NCBI GenBank assembly: GCA_963696325.1
Contig: CAVOJV010000042.1
Location: forward strand, 40,977 to 104,976
DNA from: CAVOJV01 sp963696325
GTDB lineage: Bacteria > Pseudomonadota > Gammaproteobacteria > Competibacterales > Competibacteraceae
Direction: 5' to 3'
DNA: 64,000 nucleotides
In this document: positions 27,711-36,466 of the stretch, piece after piece
Layout of the letters: every line of letters begins with the position of its first letter
Position numbering within the stretch: position 1 is the stretch's first letter
Program-made: the position numbers and the translations under genes
Notes under the pieces: model-generated
The model's input: only the letters and a program-made list of their open reading frames with translations
Told to the model about the DNA's origin: nothing
Databases searched by the model: none

Positions 27711-28838
27711 ATGATCATTTTCCTAGAATCCCACCTTGAAGAGAATACCGAGGAATATCGACAGATTTTAAGATACCTATCCAATCTACCTAACATCGAA
27801 GTTCGCATCCATAAAGTACAAGGTACCCAGCAAACCCTTACCGAAGTGTACCTAATTGGTGACACGGCCAAACTGCTCACGGAGGACATCGCAGGCTTAC
27901 CAGGCGTGGAAAGGGTAGTAAGAGTTTCCGAAGAGTACCGAATACTGGGGCGCCACAAAGACGATCGCCGCTACAATAGCTTCGAGTACAACGGAGTCCG
28001 ATTCAGCCAGGACAATCTCCATATATTCGCTGGCTTATGCGCAGTCGACACCGCGGAGCATGTCGAGAGCATGGTTAAAGCCTTACAAGAACACGGCCAA
28101 GTTTGTACTCGCATGGGTGCTTACAAACCACGCACCAATCCCTATTCCTTCCAAGGTCATGGCAAAGGCTGCCTACCCTATGTTTTCGAATTAGCCGGCA
28201 GACACGGAATCAAGGTAATTGCTATGGAGATCACTCACGAGAGTCATATTGATGAGATTCAAGAATGCCTGGAAAAAACCGGCCACCCAACTGGCGTTAT
28301 GTTACAAATTGGTACACGCAATACCCAAAACTTCGAATTACTCAAAGTAGTAGGGCGTCAATCCACGTTCCCAATACTAATCAAACGGGGCTTTGGTATC
28401 ACCTTGAATGAATCACTTAACGCGGCTGAATATCTAGCTAGCGAGGGCAATTCTCAAGTAGTCTTTTGCCTGCGTGGCGTTAAAACCAATATGGGTGACC
28501 CTCACCGCAATATGGTAGATTTTGCCCATGTGCCGGTGATAAAGCGCCTAACCCGCATGCCAGTCTGCATAGATCCTTCTCACTCTGTAGGCTCCCGGGA
28601 ACGGACACCAGATGGAATACTGGATGTAATGCATGCTACCGCTCAAGGCGTGATAGCAGGCGCCAATATGGTTCTCGTAGATTTTCATCCGGCCCCAGCG
28701 AAAGCTCTAGTAGATGGTCCGCAAGCAATGTTAATCAGCGAACTAAACTGGTTTCTGGATGATGTTACCTTGGTGCGAGAGGGGTATGAACGGCGTCAAA
28801 ATTTGGCGCAGAAATACGCTACAACTAAACCAGGATAG
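27711..28838 (+). CDS. aroF: 3-deoxy-7-phosphoheptulonate (DAHP) synthase, class I beta
   Basis: A 375-residue enzyme condensing phosphoenolpyruvate and erythrose-4-phosphate, the first step of the shikimate pathway. An N-terminal ferredoxin-like regulatory domain (about 1-70) is followed by the TIM barrel with RMGAYKPRTNPYSFQG, LIKRGFG, CLRGVKT and DPSHSVG. The conserved metal-ligand Cys is in the first motif group (QVCTRMGAYK). The N-terminal domain suggests feedback control by an aromatic amino acid, as in Thermotoga-type enzymes. It stands alone, in locally more AT-rich sequence than the rest of the window. Confidence 0.92.
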   Translation: MIIFLESHLEENTEEYRQILRYLSNLPNIEVRIHKVQGTQQTLTEVYLIGDTAKLLTEDIAGLPGVERVVRVSEEYRILGRHKDDRRYNSFEYNGVRFSQDNLHIFAGLCAVDTAEHVESMVKALQEHGQVCTRMGAYKPRTNPYSFQGHGKGCLPYVFELAGRHGIKVIAMEITHESHIDEIQECLEKTGHPTGVMLQIGTRNTQNFELLKVVGRQSTFPILIKRGFGITLNESLNAAEYLASEGNSQVVFCLRGVKTNMGDPHRNMVDFAHVPVIKRLTRMPVCIDPSHSVGSRERTPDGILDVMHATAQGVIAGANMVLVDFHPAPAKALVDGPQAMLISELNWFLDDVTLVREGYERRQNLAQKYATTKPG

Positions 28839-29290
28839 CTAACCGATACTCCATCATTCATAGAGAAGTACCAAATTTAGCCTATCAGGTTTTTTAGACC
28901 CGTATTTTATAACATCATATTTTTTACATAATACCCAGCTATTCACTCTCAAAAACATATTTTTTGACCCAAATCAATAAACTCAACAAGCAAAAATGCT
29001 TTTATATGATTATATAAATAATTATAAATTAATTACCATCAAACGCGCTAACCTATTAATTCCATTGAAAACAAATAACCCCATAAACAAGTTAATTCCA
29101 CATTAATAAGATGGTTTATATAAACTCATATCCATCAGTACTTGCTTATACTAAATCTATTTAGCCTAAGTTCCCAAACCTCCGTTAATTCCAGCGATAG
29201 AACTGCAAAGTTAAATAAAAAGTAGCTAATGACAACCAGCCACTAATTATTATCACTACAGGTGACCATCGTTAGGAAGGGAAACAGATC
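28839..29290 (+). promoter_or_regulatory. AT-rich upstream region of the hydrogenase operon with an FNR/Anr-like box
   Basis: A 450-base AT-rich gap holds no gene. At 28964-28977 it carries TTGACCCAAATCAA, one mismatch from the FNR consensus TTGAT-N4-ATCAA. An anaerobic activator would suit hydrogenase expression. A TATACT at 29147-29152 could be a -10 box, but no good -35 was found, and no clear sigma-54 promoter was seen. hybO is preceded by a strong AGGAAGGG ribosome-binding site near 29275. Confidence 0.45.
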
Positions 29291-30424
29291 ATGAAAGTAA
29301 ACACTATCCTTGACGACAGATTAACCCTATCACGCAGAACATTTCTCAAATTCTGTACCGGAGTTGCCGCCACACTTGGATTACCCTCACTGGCGGGTCT
29401 AGATATTGCACGGGCAGTAACTAGTTCAAGACGAACTCCGGTCATCTGGCTATCAGCTCAAGAATGCACCGGCTGCACCGAATCCCTACTTAGATCAAAT
29501 CACCCCTCACTCGAACAACTCATCCTGGATTTAATATCCCTTGATTACCACGAAGCGCTCAGCGTACCGTCAGGTCACTTAGCGGAAGCCACAAAACACC
29601 ATTCGATGGAAGAAAACAAGGGCAAATACCTGCTGGTGGTAGATGGCTCAATCCCTACCAAGGATGGTGGCATTTATTGCAAAGTAGCCAACAAGACCAG
29701 TCTTGAACATCTTCGCGAGGGAGCAACCGGCGCTGCAGCAATCGTAGCAATTGGATCTTGTGCGGTGTGGGGTGGTATTCCAGCCAGCGGCCCCAATCCC
29801 ACGGGAGCCACCGCGGTGTCTAAAATCATTACCAATAAGCCCATTGTGAACATCCCTGGTTGCCCCCCTAATCCCTACAATTTTTTGAGCACCATCCTAT
29901 ACTTCATCACCTTTGGGAAGCTCCCGGAGCTGGACAGCAAAGGCCGCCCAGAATTTGCTTATGGACAACTCATCCATGAAAATTGCGAACGCCGGCCACA
30001 TTTCGACGCCGGCCGATTTGCAACGGAGTTCGGTGACGCTGGTCATCGCAAAGGTTGGTGTCTTTACAAACTTGGCTGTAAAGGACCTGAAACCTATGCC
30101 AATTGTCCATCTATCTTATTCGGCGATGTAGGTTCGGGGAGCTGGCCGGTGGGAACGGGCCATCCTTGCTTCGGGTGCACGGAAGAAGGGGTGGGCTTCA
30201 AGAAAGCGATCCATGCCTTGGCCGAGGTCAAGACCGTTACGCCACCAGTCACCTACCCACGTATTGACCAGCCTGTCGGCCAGGGTATCACTCCAGGAGC
30301 GGCTGCCTTGGCTGGCGGTGTAGCTGGCGCTGCTCTGGGCGCTGGTGCCGTAGTCCTCAATATCCTAGGCAAAGCCAAGAAAGCCGAGACCAGCAGCAAA
30401 AAACCAACAGAAAGTGAGGAGTAG
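29291..30424 (+). CDS. hybO: [NiFe] hydrogenase small subunit, Hyd-2 (HybO) type
   Basis: A 377-residue iron-sulfur subunit that relays electrons from the Ni-Fe site. A twin-arginine signal peptide (SRRTFLKFC at about 14-22) exports it folded with its large subunit. The proximal-cluster motif QECTGCTES follows, and further Cys/His ligands are seen in GSCAVWGG, NIPGCPPNP, CLYKLGCKGPETYANCP and GHPCFGCTEE. The C-terminus has a hydrophobic Gly/Ala-rich helix (AAALAGGVAGAALGAG) as membrane anchor, then a charged tail. First gene of the hydrogenase run. Confidence 0.95.
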   Translation: MKVNTILDDRLTLSRRTFLKFCTGVAATLGLPSLAGLDIARAVTSSRRTPVIWLSAQECTGCTESLLRSNHPSLEQLILDLISLDYHEALSVPSGHLAEATKHHSMEENKGKYLLVVDGSIPTKDGGIYCKVANKTSLEHLREGATGAAAIVAIGSCAVWGGIPASGPNPTGATAVSKIITNKPIVNIPGCPPNPYNFLSTILYFITFGKLPELDSKGRPEFAYGQLIHENCERRPHFDAGRFATEFGDAGHRKGWCLYKLGCKGPETYANCPSILFGDVGSGSWPVGTGHPCFGCTEEGVGFKKAIHALAEVKTVTPPVTYPRIDQPVGQGITPGAAALAGGVAGAALGAGAVVLNILGKAKKAETSSKKPTESEE

Positions 30425-30430
30425 CCGGCC

Positions 30431-31414
30431 ATGAGCGTCAGTAGAAGAGGCTTTCTCAAGGCGGCTGGAGGCAGTGCCTTACTGGGTGTGACAGGCACGG
30501 TGGAAGCCAGACAAAACAAGGAACCGCCGCTGAATGCGGTAGGCATGCTCTATGACGCCACTATTTGCATTGGTTGCAAGGCTTGCATGGCGGGATGTAA
30601 GGCGGCTAACAACATGCCTGTGGAAAGCACTGAGGAGCAGCCAATCTGGGATACTCCGCCCGACATTTCAGATAAAACTCTTAATGCCATTAAGGTTTAC
30701 AAAAACGGAACCGCCGCGGTCAAAGATCAGGAAATCAACGGCTTTTCCTTTATCAAACGCCATTGCATGCATTGTGTCGATCCGGTCTGCGTGTCAGTCT
30801 GCCCCGTCAACGCCATGCGCAAGAACCCAATCACTGGTGTCGTAACACATCATTCCGATGTCTGTATTGGCTGCCGATATTGCGTTTGGTCTTGTCCTTA
30901 CAAAGTGCCCGCTTATGAGTTTGATCGCGCACTTGGCCAGATTCAAAAATGCCAGCTCTGCGACCATCGCTTGAAACAAGGACTGTTGCCAGGATGCGTG
31001 GAGAGTTGTCCGACCGGAGCATCTCTATTCGGTACCCGTCAAGAACTTCTGGAAGAAGCCAGGCGACGCCTGTCCATGAGGCCTGGCGAAGAGTATGAGT
31101 ATCCAATGAACACCTTGGCTTCTCCGCACACTCATATAGCCCCGGTAAAGAATTACCAGAAGCATATTTATGGCGAGAAAGAAGGCGGCGGTACCCAAGT
31201 AATCATGCTGGCTGGGATACCCTTTGATAAGCTAGGAATACCGGATCTCCCGGAAAATTCTGCTGCTAGTCGATCGGAAGGTGTGCAGCATACTATTTAC
31301 AAGGGAATGATCGGTCCCCTCCTGCTACTGGCTGGTCTCTTATATACGACTCGCAAGAATATCAGGCAGCCCGGTAAAGACCACCATAAGAAAGACAAAG
31401 AAGAAAACGAATAG
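30431..31414 (+). CDS. hybA: Hydrogenase iron-sulfur subunit HybA
   Basis: A 327-residue periplasmic ferredoxin-like electron carrier with a Tat motif at the start (SRRGFLKAAG). It has four cysteine clusters of the DMSO-reductase-B type: CIGCKACMAGCKAANN, CMHCVDPVCVSVCPVNAM, CIGCRYCVWSCPYKVP and CQLCDHRL...CVESCP. A C-terminal hydrophobic segment (GMIGPLLLLAGLLYTTR) would anchor it. It passes electrons from HybO to HybB. It starts 6 bases after hybO. Confidence 0.93.
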   Translation: MSVSRRGFLKAAGGSALLGVTGTVEARQNKEPPLNAVGMLYDATICIGCKACMAGCKAANNMPVESTEEQPIWDTPPDISDKTLNAIKVYKNGTAAVKDQEINGFSFIKRHCMHCVDPVCVSVCPVNAMRKNPITGVVTHHSDVCIGCRYCVWSCPYKVPAYEFDRALGQIQKCQLCDHRLKQGLLPGCVESCPTGASLFGTRQELLEEARRRLSMRPGEEYEYPMNTLASPHTHIAPVKNYQKHIYGEKEGGGTQVIMLAGIPFDKLGIPDLPENSAASRSEGVQHTIYKGMIGPLLLLAGLLYTTRKNIRQPGKDHHKKDKEENE

Positions 31415-31436
31415 CTAAATTTGGAGAAGACCTACA

Positions 31437-32582
31437 ATGGGCAAACCAGCACCGCTTGGCGGCAAAATTCTGACGAAACCCTTCATGGTTTTATCCATGT
31501 TTGCCATGATCGCGATAATCCTATTACTCAATCGATTTATCTTTGGCTTGAGTTCCGTTACGAATATGAATAATGGTTACCCTATGGGACTATGGATTGT
31601 CTTCGACCTGGTGATAGGCACTGCATTCGCTTGCGGGGGATATGCCCTAGCCTTGGTAGTTTATATCGTTAACCGTGGGGAATACCACTCATTAGTCAGG
31701 CCGGCTTTATTGACCAGTGTATTCGGTTATACGCTGGGCGGCATCGCGGTAATGATCGATCTAGGACGTTACTGGCAAGCTTACACCATTTTCATGCCCT
31801 GGAATGCTAATCTCAATTCTGTCATGCTGGAGTTGGCCCTCTGCGTAGCCCTCTACACAACGGTTCTCTGGATCGAGTTTTCCCCGTCGCTGTTGGAAAA
31901 GTTGAAAGCCAAGACGGGTTTGCAGATCATGAATAAGGTGCTTTTTATCTTTATCGCGCTGGGGGTATTGCTGCCAACGATGCATCAATCCTCCATGGGT
32001 TCGATGTTAATCGCGCTGGGCAATAAAATTTCCCCCTTATGGCAAACGGACCTTTTGCCAGCGCTATTCCTGTTATCCGCGCTTTCCACCGGATTTTCCA
32101 TCGTCATCTTTGAAGCGTCATCCTCCGCACTTGGCTTTTGGAGACCGCTGGAAACTAACATTTTAACCAAGCTGGCAGGGATAATCCGCTGGGTACTGGC
32201 GGCTTATCTCATCATCCGGTTTACCGATCTCATCAGCCGGGAGCAATTGGGCCTGGCCTTTGCGGGTGACCTGCGGGGCAATATGTTTCTGCTGGAATCC
32301 GCATTGTTCATACTACCCCTATTCGTCCTGGTCTCGGAAAAACGGCGGGCAAAACCTCAGCTTTTGTTCATTGCGGCATTTAGTATGCTACTGGCGGGAA
32401 TGGTTTACCGCTTCAATGCCTTCCTGATTGGCTATGTCCCCCCCGAAGGATACGTATATTTTCCTGCCACTACCGAAATATTGGTGTCGTTAGGGATGGT
32501 TTCCATTGAAGTAATGGCTTTCCTAGCGTTTGTCAAACTGTTCCCGGTCATGGAACAGGTAGAGCGGCGGCGCCAGGCTTAA
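31437..32582 (+). CDS. hybB: Hydrogenase integral membrane subunit HybB (NrfD family)
   Basis: A 381-residue membrane protein with about ten hydrophobic helices, of the NrfD/PsrC type, which hands electrons to quinone without haem. It starts MGKPAPLGGKILTKPFMVLS. The segments GYPMGLWIVFDLVIGTAFAC and LLPTMHQSSMGSMLIALG match HybB. The start is 22 bases after hybA, with a GGAGAAG site. Confidence 0.92.
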   Translation: MGKPAPLGGKILTKPFMVLSMFAMIAIILLLNRFIFGLSSVTNMNNGYPMGLWIVFDLVIGTAFACGGYALALVVYIVNRGEYHSLVRPALLTSVFGYTLGGIAVMIDLGRYWQAYTIFMPWNANLNSVMLELALCVALYTTVLWIEFSPSLLEKLKAKTGLQIMNKVLFIFIALGVLLPTMHQSSMGSMLIALGNKISPLWQTDLLPALFLLSALSTGFSIVIFEASSSALGFWRPLETNILTKLAGIIRWVLAAYLIIRFTDLISREQLGLAFAGDLRGNMFLLESALFILPLFVLVSEKRRAKPQLLFIAAFSMLLAGMVYRFNAFLIGYVPPEGYVYFPATTEILVSLGMVSIEVMAFLAFVKLFPVMEQVERRRQA

Positions 32583-32632
32583 GTGCCTTTTAAAAAAACT
32601 AATTGCCCCCTTTAACGATAATATCACAATAG

Positions 32633-32661
32633 CCTGGGGGTACAGCCTAAGCACCCCCAGG
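32633..32661 (+). promoter_or_regulatory. Hairpin overlapping the hybC ribosome-binding site
   Basis: A perfect 9-bp stem (CCTGGGGGT / ACCCCCAGG) with an 11-base loop. The last three bases of its 3' arm are part of the AGGAGGAG ribosome-binding site at 32659-32666, in front of the GTG start at 32674. It could slow translation, mark an RNA processing site, or protect the downstream mRNA. Confidence 0.5.
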
Positions 32662-32673
32662 AGGAGAATAACT

Positions 32674-34374
32674 GTGGCAAAAAGAATCACCGTTGATCCA
32701 GTCACCAGAATCGAAGGCCATCTGCGCATAGATTGCGAGGTAGACAATGGAAAGATCGTTAAGGCTTGGTCTTCAGGACAAATGTGGCGGGGCATTGAGC
32801 AAATCGTCTTGGGCCGCGACCCCAGGGATGCCTGGGTATTCGCACAGCGGATCTGCGGTGTCTGCACTACCGTGCATGCGATGGCGTCCGTGCGAGCCGT
32901 GGAAAATGCCCTGAATTTGGAAATCCCACTCAACGCCCAACATATCCGCAATTTGATCGTCGGCGCCCACTGCGTACATGACAACATTGTGCATTTCTAC
33001 CAACTCTCCGCACTGGACTGGGTAGATATCGTGTCGGCGCTCAAGGCGGATCCCAAAAAGGCGGCCCAGATAGCCGATGGTTTGTCATCCTGGAAGCTCA
33101 ATAGCGCGCAACACCTGCAACAGACGCAGGACAAGCTCAAGGCCTTGGTAGAGTCAGGACAACTCGGCATCTTCAGCAACGGGTACTGGGGACATCCGGC
33201 CATGAAATTGCCGCCGGAAATGAACCTGTTGGCTGCCGCTCACTATTTACAGGCACTCGAATACCAACGGATAGCAAACCGGATCGTAGCCATTCTCGGC
33301 AGCAAGACACCGCACATTCAAAACCTTGCCGTCGGTGGAGTAGCTAATCCCATCAATCTGGATAGCCAAGCTACCCTGACCATGGAAAGGCTTTATTACA
33401 TCAAGACCATGATCGGCCAACTCGGCGATTTTATAAAGAATGTTTATTTGGTTGACGTTGCTCTCGTCGGCGCTCTTTACGCCGATTGGACCCAATACGG
33501 CGCGGGTGTTATCGATTACCTGTCCGTACCCGAGATGCCCATGGATACCCGCGGCACACAGTTTGAATTGCCTGGCGGGTTTATCGCTAACGGCGATCCT
33601 AGCACCTTCAAGCCAATCACAGGCTTTCATGATCCGTATTTCCAGAAGGGTGTCGCCGAGAGCGTCAAACATGCCTGGTATCGGGGCAGTGGCTCCCTGC
33701 ATCCCTGGGACGGGGAAACCGTTCCCGAATATACGGATTTTCAGGATGATGGTAAATATTCCTGGGTCAAGGCGCCAACCTTTTACGGCAAGCGCGTGCA
33801 AGTCGGCCCACTGGCGCATGTTTTGGCCATGGTCGCTGCCGGTCACGAGCCAACTCAACGCTACCTCAATCAGGTAATCGGCAGCGTAAATAGCATAGCC
33901 GGTATCCAGCTTCCTTTGACGGCCCTGCATTCCACTGTCGGCCGCCACGCAGCTCGGGCGGTACGCTGTGCGGTTTTGTATGAAACCCTCGAACACCAGT
34001 GGCAGGCCCTTGTCGATAACATCGGCAAGGGCGACACGACTACCTTCAACCGGCCCGCCTTCCCGAAGGGAGAAATCCGTGGCGTCGGTTTCCATGAAGC
34101 GCCACGTGGCACGCTCTCACACTGGATCGTTATCGACAAAGGCAGGATCAAGAATTATCAGGCGGTGGTGCCGTCTACTTGGAACGCCGCGCCACGCAAT
34201 GATAACGACGAACTGGGTCCTTACGAAGCAGCACTGATGGATAACCCCATCGCCGATCCAGAGCGCCCACTTGAAGTGATCCGGACCGTGCATTCCTTCG
34301 ATCCCTGCTTGGCCTGCGCTATTCATCTGCTGGATACCGAAAGGCGGGAAATTGTCAAGGTCAAGGCACTCTAG
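32674..34374 (+). CDS. hybC: [NiFe] hydrogenase large subunit, Hyd-2 (HybC) type
   Basis: A 566-residue catalytic subunit holding the Ni-Fe(CN)2CO centre that oxidises H2. The N-terminal Cys pair is in RICGVCTTVH and the C-terminal pair in DPCLACAIH. Fifteen residues after that His would be cleaved by the protease encoded next. The conserved start region KRITVDPVTRIEGHLRID is present. The start codon is GTG with a strong AGGAGGAG site. It has no signal peptide and would be co-exported with HybO by the Tat system. Confidence 0.95.
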   Translation: MAKRITVDPVTRIEGHLRIDCEVDNGKIVKAWSSGQMWRGIEQIVLGRDPRDAWVFAQRICGVCTTVHAMASVRAVENALNLEIPLNAQHIRNLIVGAHCVHDNIVHFYQLSALDWVDIVSALKADPKKAAQIADGLSSWKLNSAQHLQQTQDKLKALVESGQLGIFSNGYWGHPAMKLPPEMNLLAAAHYLQALEYQRIANRIVAILGSKTPHIQNLAVGGVANPINLDSQATLTMERLYYIKTMIGQLGDFIKNVYLVDVALVGALYADWTQYGAGVIDYLSVPEMPMDTRGTQFELPGGFIANGDPSTFKPITGFHDPYFQKGVAESVKHAWYRGSGSLHPWDGETVPEYTDFQDDGKYSWVKAPTFYGKRVQVGPLAHVLAMVAAGHEPTQRYLNQVIGSVNSIAGIQLPLTALHSTVGRHAARAVRCAVLYETLEHQWQALVDNIGKGDTTTFNRPAFPKGEIRGVGFHEAPRGTLSHWIVIDKGRIKNYQAVVPSTWNAAPRNDNDELGPYEAALMDNPIADPERPLEVIRTVHSFDPCLACAIHLLDTERREIVKVKAL

Positions 34375-34383
34375 GCAGCGGTA

Positions 34384-35358
34384 ATGACTGCTGAGAGGCA
34401 CGAATCTAAACGGGTATTGGTGCTCGGCATCGGCAATATACTCCTGCAGGACGAGGGGGTCGGTGTGCGAGTGGTGGAAGCACTGCAGCGGAGGTTCCAT
34501 ATCCCCACCGCTGTGCAGGTTTTGGACGGCGGCACCGCCGGCATGGGCCTCATTGAGGATATCCTGGACAAGGACTGTCTGATCATAGTCGATGCGGTAA
34601 AAACCGGGCAAGCTCCCGGAGCCATCGTGCGACTGGAAAGAGATGCGGTACCGGCTTTTTTGCAAACTCATCTATCGCCTCACCAACTGGGTCTTTCCGA
34701 CGTTCTTGCTACCCTGACAATTATCGATAAAAAGCCAAAGGACCTGGTCTTGATAGGAATTGTGCCAAAATCGATCGAGCTTTCCCTGGAACTTTCCGAG
34801 GAAATCAACCAAAAACTAGATACCCTGGTAGACGCGGTAGTTGCCGAGCTGTCCAGTTTTGGTTTTCAGCTATCATCCAGACAGGGTGGGCAGAGCATTT
34901 CTCCAGTCCCGAATCTATCCAACCGCATAGCGGAGGACAGGCTTATGACGGCTTTCACAATGGCGGATGATTTTGGCATCGGCTATCCAGCCATGGACTC
35001 CGAACATCAGGTTCAAATTGGTCTGGTGACCGCCATGGGACAGGCGCTAGGACAGGGATGCGACAAGGCAGTCGTCGACGGCATCCTGGAACAGTTGATT
35101 TCCTACACGAATGCCCATTGCGTGGCGGAGCAACTGTTGATGCGGCTTTACGCCTATCCCCACTATGAGGCTCATCTCCAGGAGCACGATCGTCTGGCTG
35201 AGCAGATATTCGATCTACAGAGAAAGTACCAGGCAGGGGAAATCCAGATGACCCTCGCTGTCATCCATTCGTTGGCAGATTGGCTGCTCGGGCACATCAA
35301 AGGTACGGATGAGGCCCTTGGAAGCTATCTGAACAACCATAACTTGCTTGCAAGTTAA
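34384..35358 (+). CDS. hybD: HybD-type hydrogenase maturation protease fused to a hemerythrin domain
   Basis: A 324-residue fusion. Residues 1-160 are a HybD/HyaD endopeptidase (VLVLGIGNILLQDEGVGVRV) with the expected Ni-probing residues E24, D70 and a His in LSPHQLG. It would trim the HybC C-terminus. Residues about 195-320 form a bacteriohemerythrin with all seven di-iron ligands in canonical spacing: H208, H245, E249, H264, H268, H304 and D309. A linker of about 35 residues joins them. The frame is intact across the junction. The hemerythrin could sense or scavenge O2 during maturation; that role is inferred. It starts 9 bases after hybC. Confidence 0.88.
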   Translation: MTAERHESKRVLVLGIGNILLQDEGVGVRVVEALQRRFHIPTAVQVLDGGTAGMGLIEDILDKDCLIIVDAVKTGQAPGAIVRLERDAVPAFLQTHLSPHQLGLSDVLATLTIIDKKPKDLVLIGIVPKSIELSLELSEEINQKLDTLVDAVVAELSSFGFQLSSRQGGQSISPVPNLSNRIAEDRLMTAFTMADDFGIGYPAMDSEHQVQIGLVTAMGQALGQGCDKAVVDGILEQLISYTNAHCVAEQLLMRLYAYPHYEAHLQEHDRLAEQIFDLQRKYQAGEIQMTLAVIHSLADWLLGHIKGTDEALGSYLNNHNLLAS

Positions 35359-35498
35359 GGCGCCTCGCAAGCAGGTTCACGCCCCCGGTACCCACCGGTC
35401 AACTGGATGAAGACCGGTTTTCTTGATCCATGTCAATAGGGGCCTTGGATTGCCATGGTATTGTTTTATCAATTATATGTTATGGTTTCCAAAGGGCG

Positions 35499-36008
35499 AT
35501 GCTAACGATAACCACCCTGGTACTTGGTATTGGCAATACCCTGCTCAGTGATGAGGGCGCCGGAATACATGTCATTAATTATCTATGGCAGCGGTATCCT
35601 TCGTTACCGGGTATATGCTACCTGGACGGCGGTACGCTCAGCTTCACACTGGCGGGTCCTATCGAAGAAGCAACCCACTTGATCGTCATCGATGCCGCCG
35701 AGTTGGGTGCTAAGGCGGGGACCATACGGACCTTCATGGATTCCGACATGGACCGGTTTCTTGGCGAGACCAAGCGCAGCGTTCATGAAGTGGGACTGAT
35801 GGATCTTATGGATATTGCCCGGCTGACTGATAGCCTACCCGTTAGGCGGGCGCTCATCGGTATTCAACCAGAAGCATTAGGGTGGGGCGATCAGCCCAGC
35901 AGCCAAGTCGCTAATGCCATTCCCATAGCAGCCAATCGCGCGCTGCAGTTGGCGCGATGCTGGCAGGAGCAAGCAACCGCCATGAATCCCGGTTGTGAAT
36001 CGTTATGA
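35499..36008 (+). CDS. hupD: Second hydrogenase maturation protease (HyaD/HupD family)
   Basis: A 169-residue protease with VLGIGNTLLSDEGAGIHVI, LIVIDAAELG and SVHEVGLMDLMDIA, containing the expected Glu, Asp and His. It probably processes the HynL precursor encoded 3.5 kb downstream, while the hemerythrin-fused protease serves HybC. I chose ATG 35499 after AAAGGG because the protein family starts there (MLTITTLVLGIGN). The 140-base gap upstream may hold an internal promoter. Confidence 0.87.
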   Translation: MLTITTLVLGIGNTLLSDEGAGIHVINYLWQRYPSLPGICYLDGGTLSFTLAGPIEEATHLIVIDAAELGAKAGTIRTFMDSDMDRFLGETKRSVHEVGLMDLMDIARLTDSLPVRRALIGIQPEALGWGDQPSSQVANAIPIAANRALQLARCWQEQATAMNPGCESL

Positions 36009-36406
36009 GCGAACTGGACAAAATTGGGATATGCGTCGAGAGCGAAAATTGGCAGACAGGGAATAGGTTGTCGCTGCTCCATGAGATCCGGCACGCCCTA
36101 AGCCAACTCCTGGAGACTGGCCAGGAATGCGTTATCGACCTGCAAAGTCTTCCCATCACCTCTGCTGAGGAAGCGCAACTGCTTGCTGCTCTCGGCAACG
36201 GCGAGGTTGAAGTCCAGTTGAATGCCTTGGGCAAGAGCAACATTCACGAGACCGGCCTGGCCGGAGTGTGGTGGGTTGAACACTTCAACATGGACGGGCA
36301 GCTGGTAGGCAAGTTTATCGAGATAACCGCTATTCCCGCTATTTTAAAGTCTCAACCGGAAGATATCCGGGAAGGCTTGGAGAGGTTAACCGATCAACTG
36401 AAATAA
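36005..36406 (+). CDS. hupH: Hydrogenase assembly protein HupH/HyaF (C-terminal domain type)
   Basis: A 133-residue protein corresponding to the HupH_C domain (LLHEIRHALSQLLETGQECV, then VIDLQSLP, TGLAGVWWVEHFN, IPAILKSQPEDIREGLERL). Full HyaF/HupH proteins are about twice as long, so this is a single-domain version. HyaF/HupH assists maturation of the small subunit or whole enzyme under air in other bacteria. Its ATG overlaps the protease stop by 4 bases, so the two are translationally coupled. Confidence 0.82.
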   Translation: MSELDKIGICVESENWQTGNRLSLLHEIRHALSQLLETGQECVIDLQSLPITSAEEAQLLAALGNGEVEVQLNALGKSNIHETGLAGVWWVEHFNMDGQLVGKFIEITAIPAILKSQPEDIREGLERLTDQLK

Positions 36407-36466
36407 ACCGATAAATTGGGGCCACCAAACCCAAATTATAACCACTGTTCGGAGGAGAAAATCATT

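Noticed and set aside
28839..29290. A sigma-54 promoter for the hydrogenase genes
   Set aside because: No GG-N10-GC pair with good -24/-12 context was found in the region.
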